DNA from: Pseudomonas eucalypticola
Lineage (GTDB): Bacteria > Pseudomonadota > Gammaproteobacteria > Pseudomonadales > Pseudomonadaceae
Assembly (NCBI RefSeq): GCF_013374995.1
Contig: NZ_CP056030.1
Span: 1,148,501 to 1,212,500, forward strand
Direction: 5' to 3'
Length of the DNA stretch: 64,000 bases
A model generated the notes under the pieces. That model was given only the letters and a program-made list of their open reading frames with translations. It was not told where the DNA came from and did not search any database. Below are positions 1 to 8,638 of this stretch, piece after piece. The position numbers and the translations under genes are program-made. How positions within the stretch are numbered: the stretch's first letter is position 1; each line of letters opens with the position of its first letter.

Positions 1-257
1 GACTGCACGTCACGCGCTAGGTCGGCCGACAGCCCCACCTGCCAACCGGTCACCTGGGTGAAAGCGTTGATGGCCGAGACCAGCGACTGCTGGCCGATGG
101 CAAACGTGTAATTGCCCATGGCCTGGGTGCTGCCAGCGGGTTCGGCGGCCACGGCCGGGGTGACCTGGGTGGCGGCGAGCAGGATGGCCATGGTCAGCAC
201 GGACAACGTGCGAGGGCCGGGGGTGGCAATGCTGGAATGCTTGAAACCTGAGGACAT
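1..257 (-). CDS. TonB-dependent siderophore receptor with N-terminal signalling domain (partial, N-terminus only)
   Basis: The first 85 codons of an outer-membrane receptor; the rest lies beyond the window edge. A signal peptide with a hydrophobic stretch (about residues 18-36, ending AVAA) is followed by a segment reading FAIGQQSLVSAINAFTQVTG, typical of the STN domain that FecA-type receptors use to contact an anti-sigma factor in the periplasm. It lies downstream of a FecI-type sigma factor and a FecR regulator on the same strand, the standard order for ferric-siderophore surface signalling. The ATG at 255-257 was chosen because the signal peptide follows directly. The ligand cannot be told from this fragment. 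Family assignment is firm; exact identity is open. Confidence 0.85.
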   Translation of the reverse strand, partial: MSSGFKHSSIATPGPRTLSVLTMAILLAATQVTPAVAAEPAGSTQAMGNYTFAIGQQSLVSAINAFTQVTGWQVGLSADLARDVQ

Positions 258-304
258 CGAAGGGCGCTCCCTGTCGCGCGGCGTTATAGTGTTGAGCGGA
301 TTCA

Positions 305-324
305 AAATGCGAATCACTTTCATT
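305..324. promoter_or_regulatory. Candidate Fur box upstream of the receptor gene
   Basis: The 20 bases AAATGCGAATCACTTTCATT differ at only about three positions from the common Fur-box form AAATGAGAATCATTATCATT. They lie 48-67 bases upstream of the receptor start. Just further upstream on the minus strand, an A/T-rich stretch (358-374) and a CGTCT (335-339) could be the -35 and -10 of an ECF (FecI-type) promoter. Motif seen; function inferred. Confidence 0.45.
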
Positions 325-425
325 GGCTATAACGAGACGTGGCAGGGTAGGCAATCGCGTAAAAATAATTTTGGCCGCCGCTGGCGGCGGGTGCCGTCGC
401 CCGGACGGGCTCCGGTTGTCGCACC

Positions 426-484
426 ACTGCAGATTTGTGATGGTGCCACCAACTTTCCCAAAAATCCGTGAAGAACCTTTTTTT
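426..484. repeat. Solo end of a dispersed element (GGTTCTTCACGGAT end plus T7)
   Basis: About 52 bases match the right end of the palindromic element at 23,823-24,270 (CACTGC-GAT-TGTG-TGGTGCCAC, then TTTCCC, then ATCCGTGAAGAACC). As at that locus, the end abuts a run of T (478-484), here touching the stop codon of fecR. Only one end is present, so this is a remnant or a solo copy. Confidence 0.6.
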
Positions 485-1419
485 CAGTTGAGAATAACCA
501 GCGCCGGGTACTCGCGTATCGACGCCGAGGTGATATGCGCCAGCGAGCGAACCACGTCCAAGGGGTTCTCCAGCCGATAGTTACCCGTTACCTCGACCTG
601 GGCCAGGCGGTCATTGGTGTTGACGATCCAGCCAGGGTAGTACCGGCGCAGTTCGTCCAACACCTGGCTCAGGGGGCAGTTTTCAAACACCAGTCGGCCC
701 TGTACCCACGCCAGGTCCTTTTGCGGGTCCAGGTGCTGGCGCTGGCCGAAACCTGATGGGCCAATGCGGATGCTGTCGCCGGCGTTCAAGCGCACCCGCG
801 CGTCATTACCGCCCAGCAGGTCGACATTGCCGCGCTGCACCTCGACCTGGGCGACGCCGTCCAGCAGGCGCACGGCGAAGTCGGTGTCGCGCACGCTGGC
901 ACGCACCGGACCTGCCTGCAGTTCCAGCGGCTGCTGACGGCTGTCGGCGACCTGGAAGAAGGCTTCGCCCTGGTACAACCTGGCTTCACGCTGGGCCTTG
1001 TCGATGTGGGCCGAGAACGCCGTGTTGGTGTTTAGCAGCACCTTGGAGCCATCGTCCAGTTGCAGGCGCTGGCGTTCGCCTACCACGGTCAGGTGGTCCG
1101 CTTCCAGGCGCAGGGGCAGGTTGGTAAAGCTGAACACGCCGACCAGTATCACCGCCGCGGCCGCCATGGGCTTGAGATACGGGCGCAGCCGCACGCGCCA
1201 CGAACGCGTAGCCACCGTGTGCAATTGCTGCGCCGCCTGGTTCACCGCTGTGCCGTTCCACACGGCGCTGGCCTGGGCAAACGCCTGAGCATTGGCAGGC
1301 TCGGCGGCCAGCCACTGCTCAAAGGCCAGGCGCTCAGCCGCGCTGGCACAGTCCAGGCGAATCAGCCAGTCCAGGGCCTGGTCCATGGCGCTGTCGTGAG
1401 CGGGGGGGTGTTCGGTCAC
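484..1419 (-). CDS. fecR: FecR-family anti-sigma/sigma regulator
   Basis: Inner-membrane protein that passes the receptor's ligand signal to the FecI-type sigma factor. The cytoplasmic N-terminal DUF4880 region (about residues 8-50, with LDWLIRLD and FEQWLAAEPANAQAF) is followed by one membrane segment (about 80-100, VILVGVFSFT), then the periplasmic FecR domain and a C-terminal STN-like tail. A GTG at 1417-1419 was chosen: a GAGGA ribosome site lies about 7 bases ahead, and the 311-residue length fits the family. An upstream ATG at 1521 would add 34 residues without a good ribosome site. It follows the sigma gene and precedes the receptor gene. The last bases before the stop touch a repeat remnant. 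Confidence 0.88.
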   Translation of the reverse strand: MTEHPPAHDSAMDQALDWLIRLDCASAAERLAFEQWLAAEPANAQAFAQASAVWNGTAVNQAAQQLHTVATRSWRVRLRPYLKPMAAAAVILVGVFSFTNLPLRLEADHLTVVGERQRLQLDDGSKVLLNTNTAFSAHIDKAQREARLYQGEAFFQVADSRQQPLELQAGPVRASVRDTDFAVRLLDGVAQVEVQRGNVDLLGGNDARVRLNAGDSIRIGPSGFGQRQHLDPQKDLAWVQGRLVFENCPLSQVLDELRRYYPGWIVNTNDRLAQVEVTGNYRLENPLDVVRSLAHITSASIREYPALVILN

Positions 1420-1548
1420 GCGGGTTCCTCGGGCATCGAGTTCATGACGGCGAATGGCACGTTGAGAGAGCTTATCAAAGACTCGTGGCGCTTGCGGTGA
1501 AGCTAGCGTCATTTCGCACACTGTCCTGGCGAGCTTCTGTCAGACTTC

Positions 1549-2064
1549 TCATTGTTCCATACGTTGCGCCACGCCCACGCAAATGGCCATGATCAGTTTC
1601 AGTTCCTTCTGCACCGTGCTTGCCGATACCTGCAGTTGCCCAGCGATCTCCAGGTAGCTGCAGCCATGCAGCCGGCTGAGGATGAAGATGCGTTGCTGGC
1701 GGGCGGTCAACTGCCCCAGGCTGGTGTTGAGGCGCATCAGCAATTGCTCGGCATGGGCGGCTTCTTCCGGCGTACTCTGGATCGCGGCGACGCTGTACAC
1801 CACTTCGCTGGGCACGTCTTCGAGCAGTGTGCGTTCCTGCACCTTGCGGGCGCGCAGGTGGTCCAGCGCCAGATTGCGCGCAGTTTGAAAGACAAAGGGT
1901 TCCAGGTGTTCGATGGCCCGCTCGCTGAGCGCACGGGTAACCCGCAGGTAGGTTTCCTGCAGCAGGTCTTCAGCCGTGCTGGGGTTGTCGACCATGCGCT
2001 GCAAGGTGCGCAGCAAACTGAGCCGCTGGGTGAGGAAGACAGAGTTGAAGTGTGACTGACTCAC
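1549..2064 (-). CDS. fecI: FecI-type ECF RNA polymerase sigma factor
   Basis: A 171-residue ECF sigma factor that should transcribe the adjacent receptor gene when FecR signals. Region 2 is at about residues 15-85 (LLRTLQRMV, LLQETYLRV, FQTARNLALDHLR) and region 4 at about 115-160 (LTARQQRIFILSRLHGCSYLEIAGQLQVS), a helix-turn-helix for -35 recognition. The start ATG at 2064 lies just downstream of a strong Fur box, so iron limitation should induce it. FecR follows on the same strand. The specific siderophore system is unknown. Confidence 0.9.
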   Translation of the reverse strand: MSQSHFNSVFLTQRLSLLRTLQRMVDNPSTAEDLLQETYLRVTRALSERAIEHLEPFVFQTARNLALDHLRARKVQERTLLEDVPSEVVYSVAAIQSTPEEAAHAEQLLMRLNTSLGQLTARQQRIFILSRLHGCSYLEIAGQLQVSASTVQKELKLIMAICVGVAQRMEQ

Positions 2065-2090
2065 AGCGATACCGAACCAATGGGATGTTA

Positions 2091-2109
2091 ATGATAATGC
2101 TTATCATCT
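2091..2109. promoter_or_regulatory. Fur box upstream of fecI
   Basis: ATGATAATGCTTATCATCT is a near-palindrome close to the classic 19-bp Fur site GATAATGATAATCATTATC. It sits 27-45 bases before the fecI ATG, where a bound repressor would cover the promoter. Confidence 0.8.
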
Positions 2110-2169
2110 AGTCCCAAGGTCAAGTACAAGAATGTAAATGTTGAAGCGCCACCGCTTTCAAGACGGGCG

Positions 2170-2214
2170 AACAAGGCGGTCGAGGCTACCGCACAGGACC
2201 TTGCCCGCCTTGTT
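2170..2214 (-). terminator. Inverted repeat downstream of gap, possible weak terminator
   Basis: AACAAGGCGG (2170-2179) pairs with CCGCCTTGTT (2205-2214) around a 25-base loop, just after the gap stop codon. There is no T-run, so it may act as an mRNA-stabilising hairpin instead of a true terminator. Confidence 0.3.
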
Positions 2215-2229
2215 AGCAAGCAGATGGCA

Positions 2230-3231
2230 TCACTGCGCGTTGAACAGCGCCAGGCAATTATCCAGCATGCGGTTCGAGAAGCCCCATTCGTTGTCGTACC
2301 AGGCCATGACCTTCAGCATCTTCCCAGAGACCTTGGTGTGATTGGCGTCGAAAATCGAAGAGAGCGGGTTGTGGTTGAAGTCGCACGACACCAGCGGCAG
2401 GGTGTTGTAGCCCAGGATCTTGGAGTGCTGGCTGGCTTCCTTCATCAGCGCATTGACCTCGTCGGCAGAGGTCTCGCGCGACAGGTTCACGGTCAGGTCA
2501 ACCAGCGATACGTTGATCACCGGCACCCGTACGGCCATGCCGGTCAGCTTGCCGGCCAGTTCCGGCAGTACCAGGCCGACCGCCTCGGCAGCGCCGGTCT
2601 TGCTGGGGATCATCGACTGGGTGGCCGAGCGCGCCCGGAACGGGTCGCTGTGGTACATGTCGGTCAGCACCTGGTCGTTGGTATAGGCGTGTATGGTGGT
2701 CATCAGGCCCTGTTCGATGCCCAGCTCGCGGTGCAGTACCTGCGCCACCGGGGCCAGGCAATTGGTGGTGCACGATGCGTTGGAGATGATCTGGTGCGAG
2801 GCGCGCAGGATGTCGTGGTTGACCCCGTATACAACGGTGGCGTCCACGCCCTTGGCCGGGGCCGAGATGATCACCTTGCGGGCGCCGGCCTCGATGTGGG
2901 CGGCAGCCTTGGCGCGGTCGGTGAACAGGCCGGTGCATTCGAACACCACGTCAATGCGTTCGGCTTTCCACGGCAGGTCGGCTGGGTTGCGAATGGCGCT
3001 GACCGCGATGCGGTCGCCATTGACCGTGATGCTTTCCTGGTCGGACTCGACCGTAGCGTCGAAGGCGCCATGCACGCTGTCGAACTTGAGCAGGTGGGCG
3101 TTCATCGCGCTGTCACCCAGGTCATTGATCGCGACGACCTGCAGGTCTTGGCGGTAGCCTTGGGTATACAGTGCACGGAGCACGTTGCGGCCGATGCGGC
3201 CAAAACCGTTGATGGCAATTCGAAGCGTCAT
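2230..3231 (-). CDS. gap: Type I glyceraldehyde-3-phosphate dehydrogenase
   Basis: NAD(P)-dependent enzyme that oxidises glyceraldehyde-3-phosphate to 1,3-bisphosphoglycerate, the step after the Entner-Doudoroff cleavage. The Rossmann motif NGFGRIGR is at residues 8-15, and the catalytic Cys154 lies in SNASCTTNC; the length of 333 residues is normal for the family. It is transcribed divergently from edd across a 283-base region containing a HexR-type palindrome, the arrangement known for P. putida gap-1. Expression is therefore probably tied to 2-keto-3-deoxy-6-phosphogluconate levels through HexR. Very long antisense open frames over this gene are codon-bias shadows. Confidence 0.96.
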   Translation of the reverse strand: MTLRIAINGFGRIGRNVLRALYTQGYRQDLQVVAINDLGDSAMNAHLLKFDSVHGAFDATVESDQESITVNGDRIAVSAIRNPADLPWKAERIDVVFECTGLFTDRAKAAAHIEAGARKVIISAPAKGVDATVVYGVNHDILRASHQIISNASCTTNCLAPVAQVLHRELGIEQGLMTTIHAYTNDQVLTDMYHSDPFRARSATQSMIPSKTGAAEAVGLVLPELAGKLTGMAVRVPVINVSLVDLTVNLSRETSADEVNALMKEASQHSKILGYNTLPLVSCDFNHNPLSSIFDANHTKVSGKMLKVMAWYDNEWGFSNRMLDNCLALFNAQ

Positions 3232-3379
3232 TGTCGGTACCTGCGTTCAGATTGTGTGCGCGGCCTTCTCAATATGAGGCGCTGGGCGAGGTAAATCGTT
3301 CACAGAATCTGTTTTGTTATTGGAATTACAAGATTATTCGCAAAAAAATAGAAAACAAGCCTTTTTTCATGGCAATATT

Positions 3380-3394
3380 TTGTCTTATCTACAA
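3380..3394. promoter_or_regulatory. HexR-type operator between gap and edd
   Basis: TTGTCTTATCTACAA fits TTGT-N7-ACAA, the form known for Pseudomonas HexR operators. A second, looser palindrome, TTGT-N10-ACAA, lies at 3314-3331 nearer gap. Both are in the divergent promoter region. The HexR gene is in this window, so the assignment is consistent. Confidence 0.7.
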
Positions 3395-3514
3395 CGAGTG
3401 ACCGGCGCGGCTGTTCCTGTTGATCACAAGCAAGCCTGGGCCCGCAGCCTGGGCGGCGAGGGAAGAATGGGAAATTCGGTGCAGCGGTCACCCCCATAGC
3501 CTGGAGTTCTCCAC

Positions 3515-5344
3515 ATGCATCCCCGCGTTCTAGAGGTTACCCAACGGCTGATCGACCGCAGCCGCGCGACGCGCGAGCGTTACCTGCAACTGATCCGCGG
3601 GGCTGCCAGTGATGGCCCTATGCGTGCCAAACTCCAATGCGCCAACTTCGCCCACGGCGTGGCGGGCTGTGGTACCGAAGACAAGAACGCGCTGCGGATG
3701 ATGAACTCCGCCAACGTCGCCATCGTGTCTTCCTACAACGACATGCTGTCGGCGCACCAGCCGTATGAAACCTACCCCGAGCAATTGAAGCAGGCCCTGC
3801 GCGAGATCGGCTCGGTCGGTCAGTTCGCCGGCGGCGTGCCCGCCATGTGCGACGGTGTCACCCAGGGTGAACCCGGCATGGAACTGGGCATCGCCAGCCG
3901 CGAGACCATCGCCATGTCCACGGCCGTGGCGCTGTCGCACAACATGTTCGACGCCGCGCTGATGCTGGGTATCTGCGACAAGATCGTGCCCGGCCTGATG
4001 ATGGGCGCCTTGCGCTTTGGGCACCTGCCGATGATTTTCGTGCCGGGCGGGCCGATGCCTTCGGGCATTTCCAACAAGGAAAAAGCCGACGTAAGGCAGC
4101 GCTACGCGGAGGGCAAGGCCAGCCGCGAGGAGTTGCTGGAGTCGGAGATGAAGTCCTACCACAGCCCCGGCACCTGCACCTTCTACGGCACCGCCAACAC
4201 CAACCAATTGCTGATGGAAGTGATGGGGCTGCACCTGCCGGGCGCGTCCTTCGTCAACCCCAACACCCCGCTGCGCGATGCCCTGACCGTGGAAGCGGCG
4301 CACCAGGTCACGCGCATGACCAAGGCCAGCGGCGCCAGCTTCACGCCCATCGGCGAGATCGTCGACGAGAAGGCGCTGGTCAACTCCATCGTCGCGCTGC
4401 ACGCCACCGGCGGCTCGACCAACCACACCCTGCACATGCCGGCCATCGCCATGGCGGCGGGCATCATCCTGACCTGGCAGGACATGGCCGACCTTTCCGA
4501 GGTTGTCCCGACCCTGTCGCATGTCTACCCGAACGGCAAGGCTGACATCAACCACTTCCAGGCGGCGGGCGGCATGTCGTTCCTGATCCGCGAACTGCTG
4601 GCCGCAGGCCTGTTGCACGAAGACGTCAACACCGTGGCTGGCCGCGGCCTGAGCCGCTATACCCAGGAGCCGTTCCTGGACAACGGCAAGCTGGTATGGC
4701 GAGAAGGCCCCGAGCAAAGCCTGGATGAAAACATCCTGCGCCCTGTAGCCCGTGCGTTTTCCCCCGAAGGCGGCCTGCGGGTAATGGAAGGCAACCTCGG
4801 CCGCGGTGTGATGAAGGTCTCGGCCGTCGCGCCTGAGCACCAGGTAGTGGAAGCTCCGGCCCGGGTGTTCGAAGACCAGCAGGACCTGGCCGATGCGTTC
4901 AAGGCCGGCGAGCTGGAACATGACTTCGTCGCCGTGATGCGTTTCCAGGGCCCGCGCTCCAATGGCATGCCCGAGCTGCACAAGATGACGCCGTTCCTGG
5001 GCGTGCTGCAGGACCGCGGCTTCAAGGTCGCACTGGTAACCGACGGGCGCATGTCCGGCGCGTCGGGCAAGATTCCGGCGGCCATTCACGTGTGCCCCGA
5101 AGCCTTCGATGGTGGCGCGCTGGCCAAGGTGCGCGACGGTGATATGATCCGGGTCGACGGCGTCAAGGGCACCTTGGAGGTGCTGATGGACGCCGCTGAA
5201 TTCGCCGCGCGTACCCCCGCCGTGGGCCAGTTGGCCAACGCCGTGGGCTGCGGGCGCGAACTGTTCGGTTTCATGCGGCTGGCCTTCAGCTCGGCGGAGC
5301 AAGGCGCCAGCGCCTTCACGTCTGGCCTGGAGAATCTCAAATGA
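3515..5344 (+). CDS. edd: 6-phosphogluconate dehydratase
   Basis: First committed Entner-Doudoroff enzyme; it dehydrates 6-phosphogluconate to 2-keto-3-deoxy-6-phosphogluconate. It belongs to the IlvD/Edd iron-sulfur dehydratase family; the 609 residues match Edd. Visible family motifs include [12 protein letters not shown] (about 111-122), [10 protein letters not shown] with Cys154, and [13 protein letters not shown]. These hold the cysteines expected to bind the Fe-S cluster. The stop codon overlaps the glk start (ATGA at 5341), so the two are translationally coupled. It leads an operon edd-glk-gltR-gtrS that faces gap across a HexR site. Confidence 0.97.
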   Translation: MHPRVLEVTQRLIDRSRATRERYLQLIRGAASDGPMRAKLQCANFAHGVAGCGTEDKNALRMMNSANVAIVSSYNDMLSAHQPYETYPEQLKQALREIGSVGQFAGGVPAMCDGVTQGEPGMELGIASRETIAMSTAVALSHNMFDAALMLGICDKIVPGLMMGALRFGHLPMIFVPGGPMPSGISNKEKADVRQRYAEGKASREELLESEMKSYHSPGTCTFYGTANTNQLLMEVMGLHLPGASFVNPNTPLRDALTVEAAHQVTRMTKASGASFTPIGEIVDEKALVNSIVALHATGGSTNHTLHMPAIAMAAGIILTWQDMADLSEVVPTLSHVYPNGKADINHFQAAGGMSFLIRELLAAGLLHEDVNTVAGRGLSRYTQEPFLDNGKLVWREGPEQSLDENILRPVARAFSPEGGLRVMEGNLGRGVMKVSAVAPEHQVVEAPARVFEDQQDLADAFKAGELEHDFVAVMRFQGPRSNGMPELHKMTPFLGVLQDRGFKVALVTDGRMSGASGKIPAAIHVCPEAFDGGALAKVRDGDMIRVDGVKGTLEVLMDAAEFAARTPAVGQLANAVGCGRELFGFMRLAFSSAEQGASAFTSGLENLK

Positions 5345-6297
5345 AGCTCGCCCTTGTAGGCGATATCGGCGGCACCAATGCCCGCTTTGCGTTGTGGGAA
5401 AACAACGACCTGCACTCGGTGCGGGTGTTTCCCACGGCGGACTACACCAGCCCCGAGCAAGCCATCGGCGTCTATCTGAAAGACCTGGGGCACGAACGCG
5501 GCGCTATCGAAGCCGTTTGCCTGGCCGTGGCCGGGCCGGTCAGCGGTGATGAATTCCGCTTCACCAACAGTCATTGGCGTCTCAGCCGCAAGGCGTTCTG
5601 CGAAACCTTGCACGTAGAGCACCTGTTGCTGATCAATGATTTCACCGCCATGGCGCTGGGCATGACCCGCCTCAAGGACGGTGAATTCAAGACCGTTTGC
5701 CCTGGCACGGCCGACCCTCAGCGGGCGGCCGTGGTGATCGGCCCTGGTACGGGGCTCGGCGTGGGCACGCTGCTGCACACCGGCGAAGGCCAGTTCATGG
5801 CGCTGCCGGGTGAGGGCGGCCATGTCGACCTGCCCGTGGGCAATGCCCGCGAAGCGCAGCTGCGCCAGCACATTCAGGATGAAATCGGCCATGTCAGTGC
5901 CGAAACCATCCTCAGCGGTGGCGGCCTGTTGCGCCTGTATCAGGCTATCTGCGCCGTGGACGGCTACGCGCCGGCCCTCGACACCCCGGCGGCCATCACG
6001 TCAGCGGCCCTGGCGGGCGATCCGGTGGCCAGGGCGGTGATCGACCAGTTCTGCCGCTTCCTGGGCCGGGTGGCCGGCAATAACGTACTGACCGTGGGCG
6101 GCCGTGGCGGGGTTTACATTGTCGGCGGCGTCATCCCGCGTTTCATCGAGCTGTTCCTGGCCAGCGGCTTCGCCGAGAGCTTCACCGACAAGGGCTGCAT
6201 GAGCGAATACTTCCAGGGCATTCCCGTGTGGGTTGTGACTGCCGAGTTCTCGGGCCTCATTGGTGCGGGTGTGGCCTTGCAGCAAGCACGGGGCTAG
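5341..6297 (+). CDS. glk: Glucokinase
   Basis: Phosphorylates cytoplasmic glucose, delivered by GtsABCD, to glucose-6-phosphate using ATP. The ATP-binding signature [10 protein letters not shown] starts at residue 8, and [10 protein letters not shown] and [12 protein letters not shown] follow as in bacterial Glk (ROK-unrelated, E. coli type). The length of 318 residues is typical. It overlaps the end of edd by four bases and is followed by the response-regulator gene on the same strand. Confidence 0.95.
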   Translation: MKLALVGDIGGTNARFALWENNDLHSVRVFPTADYTSPEQAIGVYLKDLGHERGAIEAVCLAVAGPVSGDEFRFTNSHWRLSRKAFCETLHVEHLLLINDFTAMALGMTRLKDGEFKTVCPGTADPQRAAVVIGPGTGLGVGTLLHTGEGQFMALPGEGGHVDLPVGNAREAQLRQHIQDEIGHVSAETILSGGGLLRLYQAICAVDGYAPALDTPAAITSAALAGDPVARAVIDQFCRFLGRVAGNNVLTVGGRGGVYIVGGVIPRFIELFLASGFAESFTDKGCMSEYFQGIPVWVVTAEFSGLIGAGVALQQARG

Positions 6298-6360
6298 GCG
6301 TTTAATCTGTGCCTATTGATCGGGCGCCACGACCCGACGCTGGACACAAGGACGCAGCAC

Positions 6361-7080
6361 GTGACCACTGCCGGCAAAACAATACTGCTGGTCGATGACG
6401 ACCAGGAAATTCGCGAACTGCTGGACACCTACCTCACCCGCGCGGGCTTCACGGTCCGCACCACGGGTGACGGCCAGGCCTTCCGCCAGGCCCTCAACGA
6501 GGCCCCGGCGGACCTGGCCATCCTCGATGTCATGCTTCCCGACGAAGATGGCTTCAGCCTGTGCCGGTGGGTGCGCCAGCACCCGCGCCAGGCGCAGATG
6601 CCGATCATCATGCTCACCGCCAGCTCCGACGAAGCCGACCGGGTCATTGGCCTGGAGCTGGGTGCCGACGACTACCTGGGCAAGCCGTTCAGCCCGCGCG
6701 AGTTGCAGGCGCGCATCAAGGCGCTGCTTCGCCGCGCCCAGTTCGGCCAGGAGCGCGCCGGCGAGGTGGTAGCGTTCGATGACTGGCGGCTGGACATGAT
6801 CAGCCATCGCTTGTTTCATGCCGACGGCGAGGAAGTGTTCCTTTCCGGCGCCGATTTCGCCTTGCTCAAGCTGTTCCTCGACAACCCCCAGCAAATCCTC
6901 GACCGCGATACCATCGGCAATGCCACCCGTGGCCGCGACCTGATGCCCCTGGATCGTATCGTCGACATGGCCGTGAGCCGCCTGCGCCAGCGCCTGCGCG
7001 ACACCGACAAACCGCCCCGGCTGATCCGCACCGTGCGCGGCAGTGGCTACCTGCTGGCGGCCAGCGTTGTCACGGCTTAA
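6361..7080 (+). CDS. gltR: Glucose-responsive OmpR-type response regulator GltR
   Basis: DNA-binding response regulator of the GtrS-GltR pair, known in Pseudomonas to control glucose uptake and central glucose genes. The receiver domain has the acidic patch VDDD (11-14), phospho-acceptor Asp56 in ILDVMLP and the Lys of GKPFSPREL. A winged-helix C-terminal domain follows (LSGADFALLKLFL to IRTVRGSGYLL). The GTG at 6361 was chosen because AAGGA lies about 8 bases upstream and translation begins right before the receiver fold; a TTG at 6316 adds unconserved residues. The kinase gene starts right after. Probable targets include gts, oprB and edd. Confidence 0.9.
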   Translation: MTTAGKTILLVDDDQEIRELLDTYLTRAGFTVRTTGDGQAFRQALNEAPADLAILDVMLPDEDGFSLCRWVRQHPRQAQMPIIMLTASSDEADRVIGLELGADDYLGKPFSPRELQARIKALLRRAQFGQERAGEVVAFDDWRLDMISHRLFHADGEEVFLSGADFALLKLFLDNPQQILDRDTIGNATRGRDLMPLDRIVDMAVSRLRQRLRDTDKPPRLIRTVRGSGYLLAASVVTA

Positions 7081-7087
7081 GGGCCTG

Positions 7088-8509
7088 GTGCCGCGCTCAC
7101 TGCTGGGGCGCATGCTGCTGCTGACCTTGCTGGTGGTGCTGCTGGCTCAGGGGCTGTCGAGCCTGATCTGGGTCTCGCAGTTGCGCGCTACTCAGTTGGA
7201 AGGCCTGGTCACCACCGCTCGTAGCCTTGCCCACTCCATGTCGGCCAGCGTCAGTTACTTCCGCTCGCTGCCCCTGGCCTACCGGCCCATGGTGCTGGAA
7301 CAGCTGCGCAGCATGGGTGGCACGCGCTTCGTGGTGTCGCTCAACAACCGCCCGCTGGACATGCAGGTGCTGCCCCCGACCGTGCGCAAGACGGCGGTCA
7401 TCCAGGCCGTGGATAGCGTGTTGCGCGAGAGCCTGGGGGCGCCGGTGGACCTCTCGGTGCAATTCGTCAGCCCTCAGGACCTGCGCATTTTCAACAGCGG
7501 CCTGGCCCTGGATGAGCTGCCACGCTCCTGGGCGCACTATTCGCTGACCCTGGAGCCGGTGAACCCGCCGGTGCTGGTCACCCAGATCCGTCTGGGCGAA
7601 GGCGAATGGCTGTACATCGCCTCGTTGCTCCCCGAGCCCTACACCAGCTTGGAAGAAGAGGGGCTGCCCGCCCAGCAATGGTGGTTCATTCTGCTCACCA
7701 GCTCGTTTCTGTTGCTGTTCATCGGCCTGCTGGTGCACTGGCAGAGCCGCCCGCTCAAGCGCTTGGCCCGCGCGGCACGGGAGTTGTCCCTGGGTGCCGA
7801 GCCAGAAGAACCGGAGGTGGAAGGCGGCGGTAGCGAGGTGATCGAGGTCAGCCGCGCCTTCACCGCCATGCGCGAGCGCATCAGCCGCTACCTTACCGAG
7901 CGAAGTCAGCTGTTCAGTGCCATCTCCCACGACCTGCGAACCCCCATCACCCGCCTGCGCCTGCGGGTGGAGCTGCTGGAAGACGAGGCTCTGGAAGCCA
8001 AGTTCGGTCGCGACCTGGATGAGCTGGAACTACTGGTCAAAGGCGCGTTGCAATGCGTGAAGGACACCGACATTCACGAAAACATCGAGCCGGTGGACCT
8101 CAACCATGTCCTTGACTGCCTGATCGAACCGTTTCTCTCCCCGGGTGGCGACGGCCGTGTGACCCTGCATGGCGGCGCCTGGAAGCCCTACCCGGGTAAA
8201 CCCCTGGCGCTGAAGCGCTGCATGGGCAACCTGATCGACAACGCGCTGAAATACGGCGACCGGGCGCACCTGCACGTGGAAGACGACCCCAAGGCGTTCA
8301 TCCTCCACGTGGATGACGAAGGGCCCGGGGTACCGGCGTTGCGGTTGGAAAAGGTATTCGAGCCGCATTTCCGCTTGTCGGGCAACCAGCAGGGCTACGG
8401 GTTGGGGTTGGGCATCGCGCGCAACATCGCCCATAGCCATGGGGGGGAGGTGAGCCTGCGTAACCTGCCGGAGCGGGGGTTGCGAGTCACGCTGTACCTG
8501 CCGCGTTGA
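7088..8509 (+). CDS. gtrS: Sensor histidine kinase GtrS
   Basis: Membrane kinase that senses periplasmic sugar acids (2-ketogluconate in P. aeruginosa) and phosphorylates GltR. Counting from the GTG at 7088, membrane segments lie at about 7-29 and 198-217 and enclose a periplasmic sensor domain. A HAMP linker, the H-box around His281 (FSAISHDLRTPITRLR), N-box NLIDNALKYG and G-boxes DDEGPGVP and GYGLGLGIA follow. The start is uncertain: an in-frame GTG at 7043 lies inside gltR and would add 15 residues. The chosen start leaves a 7-base gap after the gltR stop and places the first membrane helix at the N-terminus. Confidence 0.88.
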   Translation: MPRSLLGRMLLLTLLVVLLAQGLSSLIWVSQLRATQLEGLVTTARSLAHSMSASVSYFRSLPLAYRPMVLEQLRSMGGTRFVVSLNNRPLDMQVLPPTVRKTAVIQAVDSVLRESLGAPVDLSVQFVSPQDLRIFNSGLALDELPRSWAHYSLTLEPVNPPVLVTQIRLGEGEWLYIASLLPEPYTSLEEEGLPAQQWWFILLTSSFLLLFIGLLVHWQSRPLKRLARAARELSLGAEPEEPEVEGGGSEVIEVSRAFTAMRERISRYLTERSQLFSAISHDLRTPITRLRLRVELLEDEALEAKFGRDLDELELLVKGALQCVKDTDIHENIEPVDLNHVLDCLIEPFLSPGGDGRVTLHGGAWKPYPGKPLALKRCMGNLIDNALKYGDRAHLHVEDDPKAFILHVDDEGPGVPALRLEKVFEPHFRLSGNQQGYGLGLGIARNIAHSHGGEVSLRNLPERGLRVTLYLPR

Positions 8510-8638
8510 TTTCACCGGTCTCCTCTGCGGGGGCCGGGCGGCGCGGCTGGCGTCGAACAGACACTTCCCCTAATAATCATTCCTTTCGCCATTATTTCCC
8601 TGGTTGGTAGGCTGCTCGCCTGCCGAGAGGGATCTCAC

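Noticed and set aside
2224..3294. 356-codon plus-strand open frame over gap
   Set aside because: Antisense to a clear glyceraldehyde-3-phosphate dehydrogenase; no motif or start signal.
3530..5302. 590-codon minus-strand open frame over edd
   Set aside because: Antisense shadow of a well-conserved enzyme; His/Arg/Gly-rich with no recognisable domain.
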